Of a stretch of DNA of 64,000 bases, positions 7,982 to 15,056 are shown one piece after another. The notes beneath the pieces were generated by a model. It was not told where the DNA came from. It searched no databases and saw only the letters and a program-made list of their open reading frames with translations. How positions within the stretch are numbered: position 1 is the first letter of the stretch; every line of letters starts with the position of its first letter. The stretch lies in assembly GCF_900156745.1 (NCBI RefSeq), contig NZ_LT707065.1, positions 4,154,001-4,218,000 of the forward strand, given 5' to 3'. The DNA is from Achromobacter sp. MFA1 R4 (lineage in GTDB: Bacteria; Pseudomonadota; Gammaproteobacteria; Burkholderiales; Burkholderiaceae_B). Both the position numbers and the translations under genes were made by a program.

Positions 7982-8197
7982 ATGTCGAATCATGTCTACA
8001 AGCAGATCGAGTTGGTGGGTTCTTCCACCAAGTCCACCGACGATGCCATCGCCCAAGCCATCGCGCGCGCGTCCGAGACCTTGCGCAATCTCGATTGGTT
8101 CGAGGTCACCGAAGTGCGCGGCCACATCAAGGACGGAAAAGTGGCGCATTGGCAGGTGGGGTTGAAGATCGGCATGCGCCTTGAAGGCAATAGCTGA
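7982..8197 (+). CDS. Dodecin family flavin-binding protein
   Basis: A 71-residue protein matching the dodecin family in length and pattern: VYKQIELVGSSTKSTDDAI at the N-terminus, the aromatic LDWFEVTEVRGHI in the middle (the tryptophan stacks on flavin in characterised dodecins) and HWQVGLKIGMRLE at the end. Dodecins form hollow dodecamers that store flavins or coenzyme A and protect against photochemical damage. GGAGAC precedes the ATG. The repeat region that follows begins about 80 bases after the stop. Confidence 0.92.
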   Translation: MSNHVYKQIELVGSSTKSTDDAIAQAIARASETLRNLDWFEVTEVRGHIKDGKVAHWQVGLKIGMRLEGNS

Positions 8198-8275
8198 CCA
8201 GGCAATGCGTGATCGGGCGGTGGGTGATCGGGCGGCGCGTGAGCGCGCGGCCCTGGTCAATCAGTGACCGCGCCT

Positions 8276-8834
8276 CGCAAGTGACTGTCGGATAAGGACT
8301 TTCAGGACTTGTTGTCCGACTGTTCATAGGCTTGTCCACATTCCGTGGGGACAAGCCCGCCCGCTTTTCCCCAACGCCGCGCGGGGCGCTGCCGCGACGC
8401 CGCCCGGCCAGGACGCTGCGCCTTTCTTGCCCGCACGCTGCAAGTCCTTGGCGGAAAAGGGTTTTTGCAGGCTTCCCGCAGGCTGTCCTCAGGCTTATCC
8501 ACATTTGCGGGGGACAACACAGGCCCGCGCGAACAGCGTTTGGGCCTTTCTTGACCACCGCTTGCAGGGCCTTGATATGCAACAGGATTTTCAAGCTGCC
8601 CTCATACTGTCCTCATCCTTTTCCACAGAAGACGGGGACAAATCCACACGGCGGCGGCTGGCGCGGTCGATCCCCCTCCGGCAGCCCTGCAAAACGGGGA
8701 TAACTGCGCCGCAAACCGCCCATACGGAGGATTGAGCAATGATTGCTCGTGCCTCGCAAGTGCTTGGCGCGAATGGGGATTTTGGACCTGCCCCAAGGCT
8801 GTCCTCACCTTTCTCCACAGTTGGCGGGGATAAG
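8276..8834. repeat. Four degenerate copies of a long intergenic repeat with DnaA-box-like cores
   Basis: This 560-base stretch has no convincing gene. Four imperfect copies can be aligned by eye: about 8276-8356, 8439-8515, 8562-8642 and 8755-8834. Shared blocks in order are CGCAAGTNCTTGG, a GGNTTTT block, TGTCCTCA (absent from the first copy), then YTTNTCCACA followed within 12 bases by GGGGAYAA. The core words are TTGTCCACA (8332), TTATCCACA (8495, an exact DnaA-box consensus), TTTTCCACA (8619) and TTCTCCACA (8811). Within each copy the core and the GGGGACAA element are roughly complementary, so each unit could also fold into a hairpin. Copies 2 and 3 are also preceded by a shared CCTTTCTTG block, so the true unit may exceed 100 bases. 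Confidence 0.7.
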
Positions 8835-8871
8835 TGGCGCCCGATGTCCGGCGCCGTCCCGACCGGGCAGC

Positions 8872-8897
8872 AAAACGCCGCGGCACACCGCGGCGTT
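8872..8897 (-). terminator. Rho-independent terminator of the SYLF lipoprotein gene
   Basis: Arms AACGCCGCGG (8874-8883) and CCGCGGCGTT (8888-8897) are perfectly complementary around a 4-base loop. On the minus strand the hairpin is followed by TTTT. It lies 20 bases past the stop of the minus-strand gene ending at 8917. Confidence 0.8.
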
Positions 8898-8916
8898 CTG
8901 CATGCCCGAGGCGCGG

Positions 8917-9516
8917 TCAGGGCTCGTACTTCGAGATCTTGGTGCCTTCGAGCGACACGCCCGCCATCAACCCGCCATTGTTCATGACAAAGCCGACGAT
9001 GGGCTGCTTGGCCGTGTTGGTATCGATGCGTCCGTTGACGCCGACATTGACGATAGCCACGGTGGCATCGGCGCCTACGGTCCAGCCGCTACTGTTGCGA
9101 AACTTGTTCAAGGCGTCATCGGTCATGAACAGCAGGACCATGGCCTTCGATTGCGCGCCTGCCTGAAAGCCGATCGAACCGGACGTGGTTTGGTAATAAC
9201 CGGCGGCCGAGTTGCCCACGCGCAGCACGCCCTTGCCGTGTTCGGCGCCGACGATGAAGCTCCCGCTGAGCACATCGGGGAAAACCAGCACGCCCCTCGC
9301 GCGAGCGACAAGCTCCCTGGATGACGGGGCGGCTTCGTAGAGCTTGGCCAGGGTGGCGCTGGCCGCGCTGTCCAGGGCCTGCCGTGTATCGGTTTTGGCC
9401 GCGGCAGACGGCTTGGACGGCGGCGTGGTGGTACAGCCCGCCAGCAGCAGGCCGGCGGCACTGATCGCGATGGCGGCCATACCGGTACGGCGCAGTGCAG
9501 GAAAAGTGTCGAACAT
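8917..9516 (-). CDS. SYLF/Ysc84-domain lipoprotein
   Basis: A 199-residue lipoprotein. The N-terminus has a signal peptide ending in the lipobox LLAGC, with Cys at residue 28. The rest is the lipid-binding SYLF domain (LVFPDVLSGSFIVGAEHGKGVL, SAGYYQTTSGSIGFQAGAQS, NGRIDTNTAKQPIVGFVMNNGG), found in eukaryotic Ysc84/SH3YL1 and in many proteobacterial envelope proteins. A role in outer-membrane or periplasmic lipid binding is inferred from the family. It is monocistronic, with its own terminator. The next gene upstream on the same strand is leuA, 66 bases away. Confidence 0.88.
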   Translation of the reverse strand: MFDTFPALRRTGMAAIAISAAGLLLAGCTTTPPSKPSAAAKTDTRQALDSAASATLAKLYEAAPSSRELVARARGVLVFPDVLSGSFIVGAEHGKGVLRVGNSAAGYYQTTSGSIGFQAGAQSKAMVLLFMTDDALNKFRNSSGWTVGADATVAIVNVGVNGRIDTNTAKQPIVGFVMNNGGLMAGVSLEGTKISKYEP

Positions 9517-9582
9517 GGAACTCTCCTTTTTGGGTGTGTCTTCCCTCAGGTACTGTACGGCACAATCAGGGCGCGGAACACA

Positions 9583-11256
9583 TCAATGTGATGGCACAGC
9601 CAGAGACAGGCGGGCCGCCGCACTCAGCACGGCCAGGACCGACGCGCAAGCGATGTTTGCATGTCGGCCTACGCCAAAGCGTGAGCCGGGCACGCCGGGC
9701 ATGGCGGCCTCCACAATGGCCAGCGCCACGGCATCGGAGCCTGCGCCCAAGCTGCGTTCCTCGTAGCTGTCGATGCGCAGCGGCAGGCCCAGCGCCGCCA
9801 CGGTCGCGGCGATCGGGCCGTTGCCTGTCCCATCGAAGGTCGTTACGTTGCCGTTGGCATCCGCCAGTTCCAGCGCGATGCCTTGACCGTCCGCGTGCTC
9901 GAACAGGCGGTGGCCGCGGTACATGAAGCCGGGCTGGTCGCGTACCGGGGCAAGGTACGTGCGCTCAAACACGGCCCAGATCTGCTCGCTGGCCAGCTCC
10001 GTTTCGCTGGCGTCGGCCAGCGCCTGGACAATGGCGCTGAACTCCACCTGCATGCGGCGCGGCATGACGATGCCGTGGTCGCGGTTGAGCAAGAAGGCGA
10101 TGCCCCCCTTGCCCGACTGACTGTTGACGCGCACGATGCTGTCGTAGGTGCGGCCCAGGTCTTTCGGGTCGATGGGCAGGTACGGCACGCGCCAGGGCGC
10201 ATCGGCCTGCTGCGCGGAAAAGCCCTTGGCGATGGCATCCTGGTGCGAGCCGGAGAATGCCGTGAAGACCAGATCGCCCACATACGGGTGACGCGGGTGG
10301 ATCGGCAACGCGGTGCATTCCTCGGCCACGCGGGCAACCGCCACGATGTCCGAGAAGTCCAGCCCCGGCGCGATGCCCTGCGTATACAGGTTCAACGCCA
10401 GCGTCACCACATCGACGTTGCCGCTGCGCTCACCATTGCCGAACAGGCAGCCTTCGACACGTTGCGCACCGGCCAGCATGGCCTGTTCGGCGCAGGCCAC
10501 GCCCGTGCCTCGGTCATTGTGCGGATGCACGGACAGGACGATGTGCTCGCGCCGCGCCAGCCGCCGATCCATCCATTCGATCTGGTCGGCGAAGACGTTG
10601 GGCGTGGACACCTCCACCGTGGTCGGCAGGTTGATGATCATCGGCCGCTGCGGCCCGGCATCCCAGGCTTGAATGGCGGCATTGCACACGGTCAACGACA
10701 CATCCAGCTCGGCCATGCAGAACGTCTCGGGCGAGTATTGCAGCACCCATTCGGTTTCCGGGTGCGCTGCCGTCAGCCGCCTGAAATGCGCTATGTGATG
10801 CTCCACCATGTCGATGATCTGCGGCACGCTCATGCCGAACACGATGTCGCGCCACGCGGGCGCGATGGCGTTATAGAAATGCACGATCACACGCCGCGCA
10901 CCCGCCACGGCGCGCACGGTTTCGGTTATCAGGTAATCGCGCAATTGCGTCATGACCATGGGAGTGACGTCGTGGGGGATCTGTCCGGCGTCGATGAGGT
11001 GGCGCACGATCTGGAAGTCGGTGCGCGACGCCGCGGGAAAACCGACCTCGATTTCCTTGAAGCCGATGCGCACCAGCTCGTGGAACAGGCGCAGCTTGCG
11101 TTCGCGGTTCATTGGCTCGAACAGCGCCTGATTGCCGTCGCGCAGGTCGGTGGACAGCCAGACCGGGGCCTGGGTCAGGGTGCGTGACGGCCATTGGCGG
11201 TCGGCAAGATCGACCGGGGCAATGGGGCGGTATTTCTGGGAAGGATCGGTCAGCAT
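9583..11256 (-). CDS. leuA: 2-isopropylmalate synthase (long form)
   Basis: A 557-residue enzyme that condenses acetyl-CoA with 2-oxoisovalerate, the first committed step of leucine synthesis. The catalytic TIM barrel spans about 20-320 (DLRDGNQAL with the metal-binding Asp; SVHPHNDRGTG with metal-binding His pair; GNGERSGNVD). Linker subdomains follow, then a C-terminal regulatory domain (about 430-550, TTFDGTGNGPIAATVAALGL) that binds leucine for feedback inhibition in the family. The ATG at 11256 has GGAG 8 bases upstream; an upstream GTG is too close to that site. The leader holds two long inverted repeats, one of which ends at the ribosome binding site. An AraC-type gene is divergent. 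No other leucine gene is in the window. Confidence 0.95.
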   Translation of the reverse strand: MLTDPSQKYRPIAPVDLADRQWPSRTLTQAPVWLSTDLRDGNQALFEPMNRERKLRLFHELVRIGFKEIEVGFPAASRTDFQIVRHLIDAGQIPHDVTPMVMTQLRDYLITETVRAVAGARRVIVHFYNAIAPAWRDIVFGMSVPQIIDMVEHHIAHFRRLTAAHPETEWVLQYSPETFCMAELDVSLTVCNAAIQAWDAGPQRPMIINLPTTVEVSTPNVFADQIEWMDRRLARREHIVLSVHPHNDRGTGVACAEQAMLAGAQRVEGCLFGNGERSGNVDVVTLALNLYTQGIAPGLDFSDIVAVARVAEECTALPIHPRHPYVGDLVFTAFSGSHQDAIAKGFSAQQADAPWRVPYLPIDPKDLGRTYDSIVRVNSQSGKGGIAFLLNRDHGIVMPRRMQVEFSAIVQALADASETELASEQIWAVFERTYLAPVRDQPGFMYRGHRLFEHADGQGIALELADANGNVTTFDGTGNGPIAATVAALGLPLRIDSYEERSLGAGSDAVALAIVEAAMPGVPGSRFGVGRHANIACASVLAVLSAAARLSLAVPSH

Positions 11257-11266
11257 GACGCTCACT

Positions 11267-11298
11267 CCAGGGGAATCGTTGGCACCCGATTCCCCTGG
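11267..11298 (-). promoter_or_regulatory. Leader hairpin touching the leuA ribosome binding site
   Basis: CCAGGGGAATCG (11267-11278) and CGATTCCCCTGG (11287-11298) are a perfect 12-bp inverted repeat with an 8-base loop. In the leuA transcript the 3' arm runs straight into the GGAG Shine-Dalgarno (…CCTGGAG), so folding could limit ribosome access. A protein-binding palindrome in DNA is an alternative. Confidence 0.6.
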
Positions 11299-11317
11299 CT
11301 TGGAACAAGCTGACGAG

Positions 11318-11379
11318 GGTCGGGGTCAGGGGGAATCAGGATGGGTCATGGCACGGATGGACGCGCGCAGACCCCGACC
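11318..11379 (-). promoter_or_regulatory. Second inverted repeat in the leuA leader region
   Basis: GGTCGGGGTC (11318-11327) and GACCCCGACC (11370-11379) are perfectly complementary with 42 bases between. It precedes the ribosome-site hairpin in the leuA transcript, if transcription begins upstream of 11380. I did not find a leucine-rich leader peptide. Confidence 0.4.
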
Positions 11380-11479
11380 GGGAGTCAGCGGTAGTAGCCG
11401 TTGCGAAAGACCGAGGGTGGACATGAGCGACATGGATCAGGCAGATTGCGTTGCCTGGGATATTAGGCTTGCGGGAATG

Positions 11480-11523
11480 GTCCATCTACATAAAAATGGA
11501 CAAATTCTTTATCTATTTGGACA
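11480..11523 (+). promoter_or_regulatory. Candidate regulator-binding repeats upstream of the AraC gene
   Basis: TGGACA occurs at 11497-11502 and again at 11518-11523. The 21-base interval is two helical turns, the typical spacing of AraC-type half-sites. GTCCAT at 11480-11485 faces ATGGAC at 11496-11501. The block is AT-rich and ends 12 bases before the start codon. Confidence 0.4.
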
Positions 11524-11535
11524 GAACGCGCGAGC

Positions 11536-12354
11536 ATGGGCTTTACCTCTCCCGAAGATGGCGGCCATGCGCTCGATCTGAGTGCGGGAGCCGCCCGCGG
11601 TCTGCCGGTGTTCGGTGTGGCGCTGCGCTACCCGGCGGGCCATGTCGTGCCCCGGCATGAGCATCCGTATGGCCATCTGATTTACGCGGATCGCGGCTTG
11701 TTGCGCGTGGAAGCCGAAAGCGGGCAATGGCTGGTGCCGCCCACGGCCGCCGTCTGGCTTCGATCGGGCGTGCCGCACCAGTTGACGGCGCCCGTGGCGC
11801 TGCAAGCACACGGCCTGTTCGTGCGCGAGGATGTGTGCGCCCGCCTGCCGGCGGCTGATTGCGTCGTGCATGTGTCCGGTCTGGTGCGCGAGCTGATCAT
11901 GGCGCTGGCCCGGGCCGATAACAAGGCCAACAACAAGGCCGCATCCTCCAGGCGCATGCGTTTGCTAGGCGCGCTCTTGATCGACGAATTGCGGGCTCCG
12001 CCGGTTCTTCCGCTCCATCTGCCGTGGCCGCGAAGCGGCGCGGACAGCCAGGTGCGGCACGTGTGCCAGGCGCTGTTGGACAATCCGGGCGATGCGGCCA
12101 CCGCAGCCGAGTGGGCCGGCAGGCTGGCAATGGGCGGCAAGACTTTCCACCGGCGCTTTCTGCAATCGACCGGCATGACCTTCGGGAAGTGGCGCCAGCA
12201 ACTGCGGCTCATGTCGTCGCTGACCCTGTTGATGCAGGGAATCCCGATCACGCAGGTGGCGCTGGCCAGTGGCTACGATAGTCATAGCGCCTACACCACG
12301 GCGTTCAGCAAGCAATTCGGACAGCCACCTTCCGCGTTTGCCGCGAATACGTAG
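11536..12354 (+). CDS. AraC-family transcriptional regulator with cupin sensor
   Basis: A 272-residue regulator. Residues about 20-100 form a cupin-like AraC N-terminal sensor (HVVPRHEHPYGHLIYADRG, VPPTAAVWLRSGVPHQL). Residues about 165-270 carry the two helix-turn-helices (AATAAEWAGRLAMGGKTFHR and ITQVALASGYDSHSAYTTAF, then FGQPPSAF). It has no strong ribosome binding site before the ATG. It is divergent from leuA, 279 bases apart, so it may regulate leuA, itself or both. Similar regulators more often control neighbouring transport or efflux genes, so the leuA link is only positional. Confidence 0.88.
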   Translation: MGFTSPEDGGHALDLSAGAARGLPVFGVALRYPAGHVVPRHEHPYGHLIYADRGLLRVEAESGQWLVPPTAAVWLRSGVPHQLTAPVALQAHGLFVREDVCARLPAADCVVHVSGLVRELIMALARADNKANNKAASSRRMRLLGALLIDELRAPPVLPLHLPWPRSGADSQVRHVCQALLDNPGDAATAAEWAGRLAMGGKTFHRRFLQSTGMTFGKWRQQLRLMSSLTLLMQGIPITQVALASGYDSHSAYTTAFSKQFGQPPSAFAANT

Positions 12355-12403
12355 CACAGGCAAAGGCGCGACCGTCATCCCGGCCCAGGCGTCATCGTGC
12401 AAC

Positions 12404-12433
12404 AAAAAAGCCCCTCGACGAATCGAGGGGCTT
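12404..12433 (-). terminator. Rho-independent terminator of the FMN reductase gene
   Basis: Arms AAGCCCCTCGA (12409-12419) and TCGAGGGGCTT (12423-12433) form an 11-bp stem with a 3-base loop. On the minus strand the stem is followed by six Ts (12404-12409 complement). It serves the minus-strand gene ending at 12509. The convergent AraC gene may share the stem, without a T tract on its side. Confidence 0.85.
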
Positions 12434-12508
12434 GATCGCCCGGAGGTAGGTCGGGCGATGCGCGCCGGCTTGGCTTTGGGGCCGGGCCGGCGTCGGCGGC
12501 AGATCAGA

Positions 12509-13063
12509 TCAGGCGTGCATTTTCTTGATCCAGTCGACGTAACGGTCCACCCAGCCCTGCAGGAACTTGCGGGTGCCTTCATTGGTGATGTTGAACTGGT
12601 CGTCGACCAGGCCTTCGGCGTACTGCAGGAAGACCTCCGGCGTGGTCAGCGCATTGGCGCCTTCGGCGGCCAGGATGTTGCGCAGGTGCTGCTGCATCAT
12701 CGCGGTGCCCGCGGCGCTGGGCGACGCGCCCAGGATGCCCACGGCCTTGCCGGTCCACGAGTTCTGGCCCCACGGACGCGAACCCCAGTCGATGGCGTTC
12801 TTGATGGCGGCGGGCACGGAGCGGTTGTGCTCCGGCGAGACGAACAGGATGCCTTGCGCGTCGGCGATCTGCTGCTTGAGCTTGGCCGCCGGGGCGGGCA
12901 GATTGTTTTCGTTGTCCTGGTTGTAGAGCGGCACGTCGCCCAGACTCACATACTCGAACTTGAAGTCGGCCGGAACCAGCTTTTCCAGCGCACGCGCCAA
13001 ACGCAGGTTGATCGAGGCGGCGCGCAGGCTTCCGACGAAAACTGCAATCTTGTAGGTGCTCAT
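12509..13063 (-). CDS. NADPH-dependent FMN reductase/quinone reductase
   Basis: A 184-residue flavodoxin-like reductase of the FMN_red family (ChrR/YieF type). It has the N-terminal FMN phosphate loop GSLRAASINLRLARAL and the family signature FVSPEHNRSVPAAIKNAIDWGSR, in which P-E-x-N-x-S contacts the flavin. It is expected to reduce quinones, chromate or azo compounds with NAD(P)H in the cytoplasm. The ATG at 13063 has GGAG about 10 bases upstream. It is monocistronic, with its own terminator. Confidence 0.9.
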   Translation of the reverse strand: MSTYKIAVFVGSLRAASINLRLARALEKLVPADFKFEYVSLGDVPLYNQDNENNLPAPAAKLKQQIADAQGILFVSPEHNRSVPAAIKNAIDWGSRPWGQNSWTGKAVGILGASPSAAGTAMMQQHLRNILAAEGANALTTPEVFLQYAEGLVDDQFNITNEGTRKFLQGWVDRYVDWIKKMHA

Positions 13064-13156
13064 GGACGGGGGCTCCAAAGGGGAAAAAAGGAACAGTCAG
13101 TGTAGACCTGCATAACCCGGCGCTCAATCCCGGTTACGGGGCCAAGGCCTCAAGCC

Positions 13157-13531
13157 TCAGCCCATCAGGCTGACGTGGGCGGCCACCACGCGCCAGCCTT
13201 GCGGAGTGCGCATCCAGGTCTGGCTCTGGCGTCCGATGCGCTCGCTGCCGTCCCGCTGGAACTCCAGGTTGGCCGTGGCGAAGTCGCGGCCGTAGGTCGT
13301 GATGGCGGTGCGCAGCACGCGGCGCGCCAGGCCTTGCGGCGAACGTTGCGCCCGGAAGGCGCGGATCGCGTCGTAGCCGTACAGGTTTTCGCCGGCGCCG
13401 TAGCGCAGGGTATGGGGGCTGTTCCAGAACAGGGTGTCCAGCTCCTGGACGTCATTCGACACCAGCGCGGTTTCGTAGCGTTCAAGGGCCGCCGTCACTT
13501 CGGCCACCACGTCGGGCAGATTGATGTCCAT
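13157..13531 (-). CDS. AtzH/HpxZ-like protein (DUF3225)
   Basis: A 124-residue NTF2-like protein. It matches the AtzH/HpxZ family closely in length and pattern: [69 protein letters not shown]. Family members sit with amidase subunits in cyanurate/biuret (atz) and oxalurate/oxamate (hpx) gene sets and process urea-derived acids. The AtzE- and AtzG-like genes are 1.5 kb away on the same strand, separated by an inverted ABM-protein gene and a GntR gene. Assigning a substrate is not possible from sequence. Confidence 0.85.
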   Translation of the reverse strand: MDINLPDVVAEVTAALERYETALVSNDVQELDTLFWNSPHTLRYGAGENLYGYDAIRAFRAQRSPQGLARRVLRTAITTYGRDFATANLEFQRDGSERIGRQSQTWMRTPQGWRVVAAHVSLMG

Positions 13532-13734
13532 CGCTTTTCATCTCCGTAATGCACCAGGTTGGTGCGTCATGTAGGGGTAATCACCAATATGGGGTGTGTT
13601 GCGGTGCGCAATTTCTGTCGCGTCGCCGGCGCGGCATGACTCTCCAGAGGGAGATGTTGCGCTGCAAAGCTGGCACACGGCTTGCTAGGGTTAACCATGC
13701 ATAACACGCTGCACGCTGCCCCAGGAGTTCCGCC

Positions 13735-14274
13735 ATGTCCAGTTCCGCCATTTCCGTTCCGGTCACCATGCTGGTGACGCGGCACATCGCGCCCGAGCGC
13801 TATAGCGATTTCCTGTCCTGGATGCGCCAGGGCGAAATCCTGGCGGCGGGCTTCCCCGGTTTTCTGGGGTCGGGCGTGCTGCAGCCGCCCGAGGGCGGCG
13901 ACGAATACCAGATCGTGCTGCGGTTTACCGACGAGGCCAGCCTGAACCGCTGGGAAAATTCGCTGCCGCGCCGCATGTGGCTGGAACGCGGAGCCACCCT
14001 GGTGCGCGCGAGCCGCGAACACCGCGTGAGCGGCACGGAAGGCTGGTTCGCGCCCAAGGCCAGCACGCCGCCACGCTGGAAGCAGGCGGTCAGCATCTGG
14101 CTGGCCTATTTTCCGGTGCTGCTGGTGTTTTCGATCCTGGTCAGCGAGCACTTGAGCATCCTGCCGGTTTTCTGGCGCGTGCTGATCACCAGCGTGATCC
14201 TGACGCCCATCATGGTGTTTGTCTGCATCCCTGTCATCTCTCGCCTGCTGCAGCGCTGGCTGCGCGCCGGCTAG
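13735..14274 (+). CDS. Antibiotic-biosynthesis-monooxygenase (ABM) domain membrane protein
   Basis: A 179-residue protein with an N-terminal ABM/dimeric ferredoxin-like domain (residues about 8-95; VTMLVTRHIAPERYSDFLSWM, FPGFLGSGVLQPP, RWENSLPRR). Two C-terminal membrane helices follow (about 121-137 and 146-168, AYFPVLLVFSILV and VLITSVILTPIMVFVCIPV). This ABM-plus-two-helices layout occurs in COG3224-like proteins of unknown role. It is transcribed against both flanking operons and sits between hpxZ-like and GntR genes. Confidence 0.8.
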   Translation: MSSSAISVPVTMLVTRHIAPERYSDFLSWMRQGEILAAGFPGFLGSGVLQPPEGGDEYQIVLRFTDEASLNRWENSLPRRMWLERGATLVRASREHRVSGTEGWFAPKASTPPRWKQAVSIWLAYFPVLLVFSILVSEHLSILPVFWRVLITSVILTPIMVFVCIPVISRLLQRWLRAG

Positions 14275-14307
14275 GGCCGGGCGGCCCCGCGCGGCGCGCG
14301 GCCGCCG

Positions 14308-15015
14308 CTACGCGGCCTTGGCGCGGCGCGTGGCGTACAGCCGGTGCAGCGTGATCTTGCGCACGGCATCCTGGCTATCCTGGATATGCGCCCGCAGCAG
14401 CCGGGCCGCGCCGTCCGCGTCGCGCGCCAGCAGCGCGGACAGGATGGCGCCATGCTCTTCATACGTCGTGCGGATGCGGTCCGGCTGCGTGAAGTCCAGG
14501 CGGCGCACGATGCGGATGCGCTCGGTGGCGGCGCGGTGCACGCGGGCGATCTCGGGGTTGCCCGCGGCCGCCACCAGATCGACGTGAAAGCGTTCGTCCA
14601 GGTCCGCCAGCCATTCGCAATCGTTGGACCGCTCGCTTTCGTCCACCAGCCACGTCTGCGCGAGCGAGCGCAAGGCGTGCTGCGGACCGGGCGAGGGGTC
14701 GGGGGCGCACAGCGCGTGCACCGCCGCCAATTCCAGCACGCTGCGCAGTTCATAGAAGTGGTCCAGCGTCTCGAAATCCAGCGGTTTGACCAGCCATCCG
14801 TTGCGTTGCCGCACCTCCAGGTAGCCCTCGCGCTCCAGACGGAACAGGGCTTCGCGCACGGGCGTGCGGCTGACCTGCAGCCGGTCCGCGATCTCGGTCT
14901 CGGTGAACCGGTCGCCCGGGGCCAGCCGGAAGTCCAGGATGTCGCGCTTGAGCGAACTGTACGCGGAGTCGGCCAGCGTGCGCGGCATGTCGATGGCGGC
15001 AAAAGCGGATTCCAT
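14308..15015 (-). CDS. GntR-family regulator, FadR (FCD) subfamily
   Basis: A 235-residue regulator with an N-terminal winged helix (residues 15-75; DRFTETEIADRLQVSRTPVREALFRLEREGYLEV) and an all-helical FCD ligand-binding domain (about 88-215) that keeps the expected Asp and His metal ligands (DLDERFHVDLV; EEHGAIL; AHIQDS). GGAGG precedes the ATG at 15015. It is the last gene of the binding protein-permease-ATPase-amidase operon. A GntR-like palindrome stands in front of that operon's first gene at 19365, so it probably autoregulates the whole operon as a repressor. Confidence 0.88.
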   Translation of the reverse strand: MESAFAAIDMPRTLADSAYSSLKRDILDFRLAPGDRFTETEIADRLQVSRTPVREALFRLEREGYLEVRQRNGWLVKPLDFETLDHFYELRSVLELAAVHALCAPDPSPGPQHALRSLAQTWLVDESERSNDCEWLADLDERFHVDLVAAAGNPEIARVHRAATERIRIVRRLDFTQPDRIRTTYEEHGAILSALLARDADGAARLLRAHIQDSQDAVRKITLHRLYATRRAKAA

Positions 15016-15056
15016 GTCTGGACCTCCAGGCGTTGCGATGGGTACTGTTGAGGGGA

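Noticed and set aside
8495..8503. Chromosomal origin of replication
   Set aside because: Only one exact DnaA box and no dnaA, dnaN, gidA or parAB neighbours; the repeats may be something else.
8276..8834. CRISPR-like array
   Set aside because: Copies are 77-81 bases, poorly conserved and not separated by uniform unique spacers; there are no cas genes in the window.
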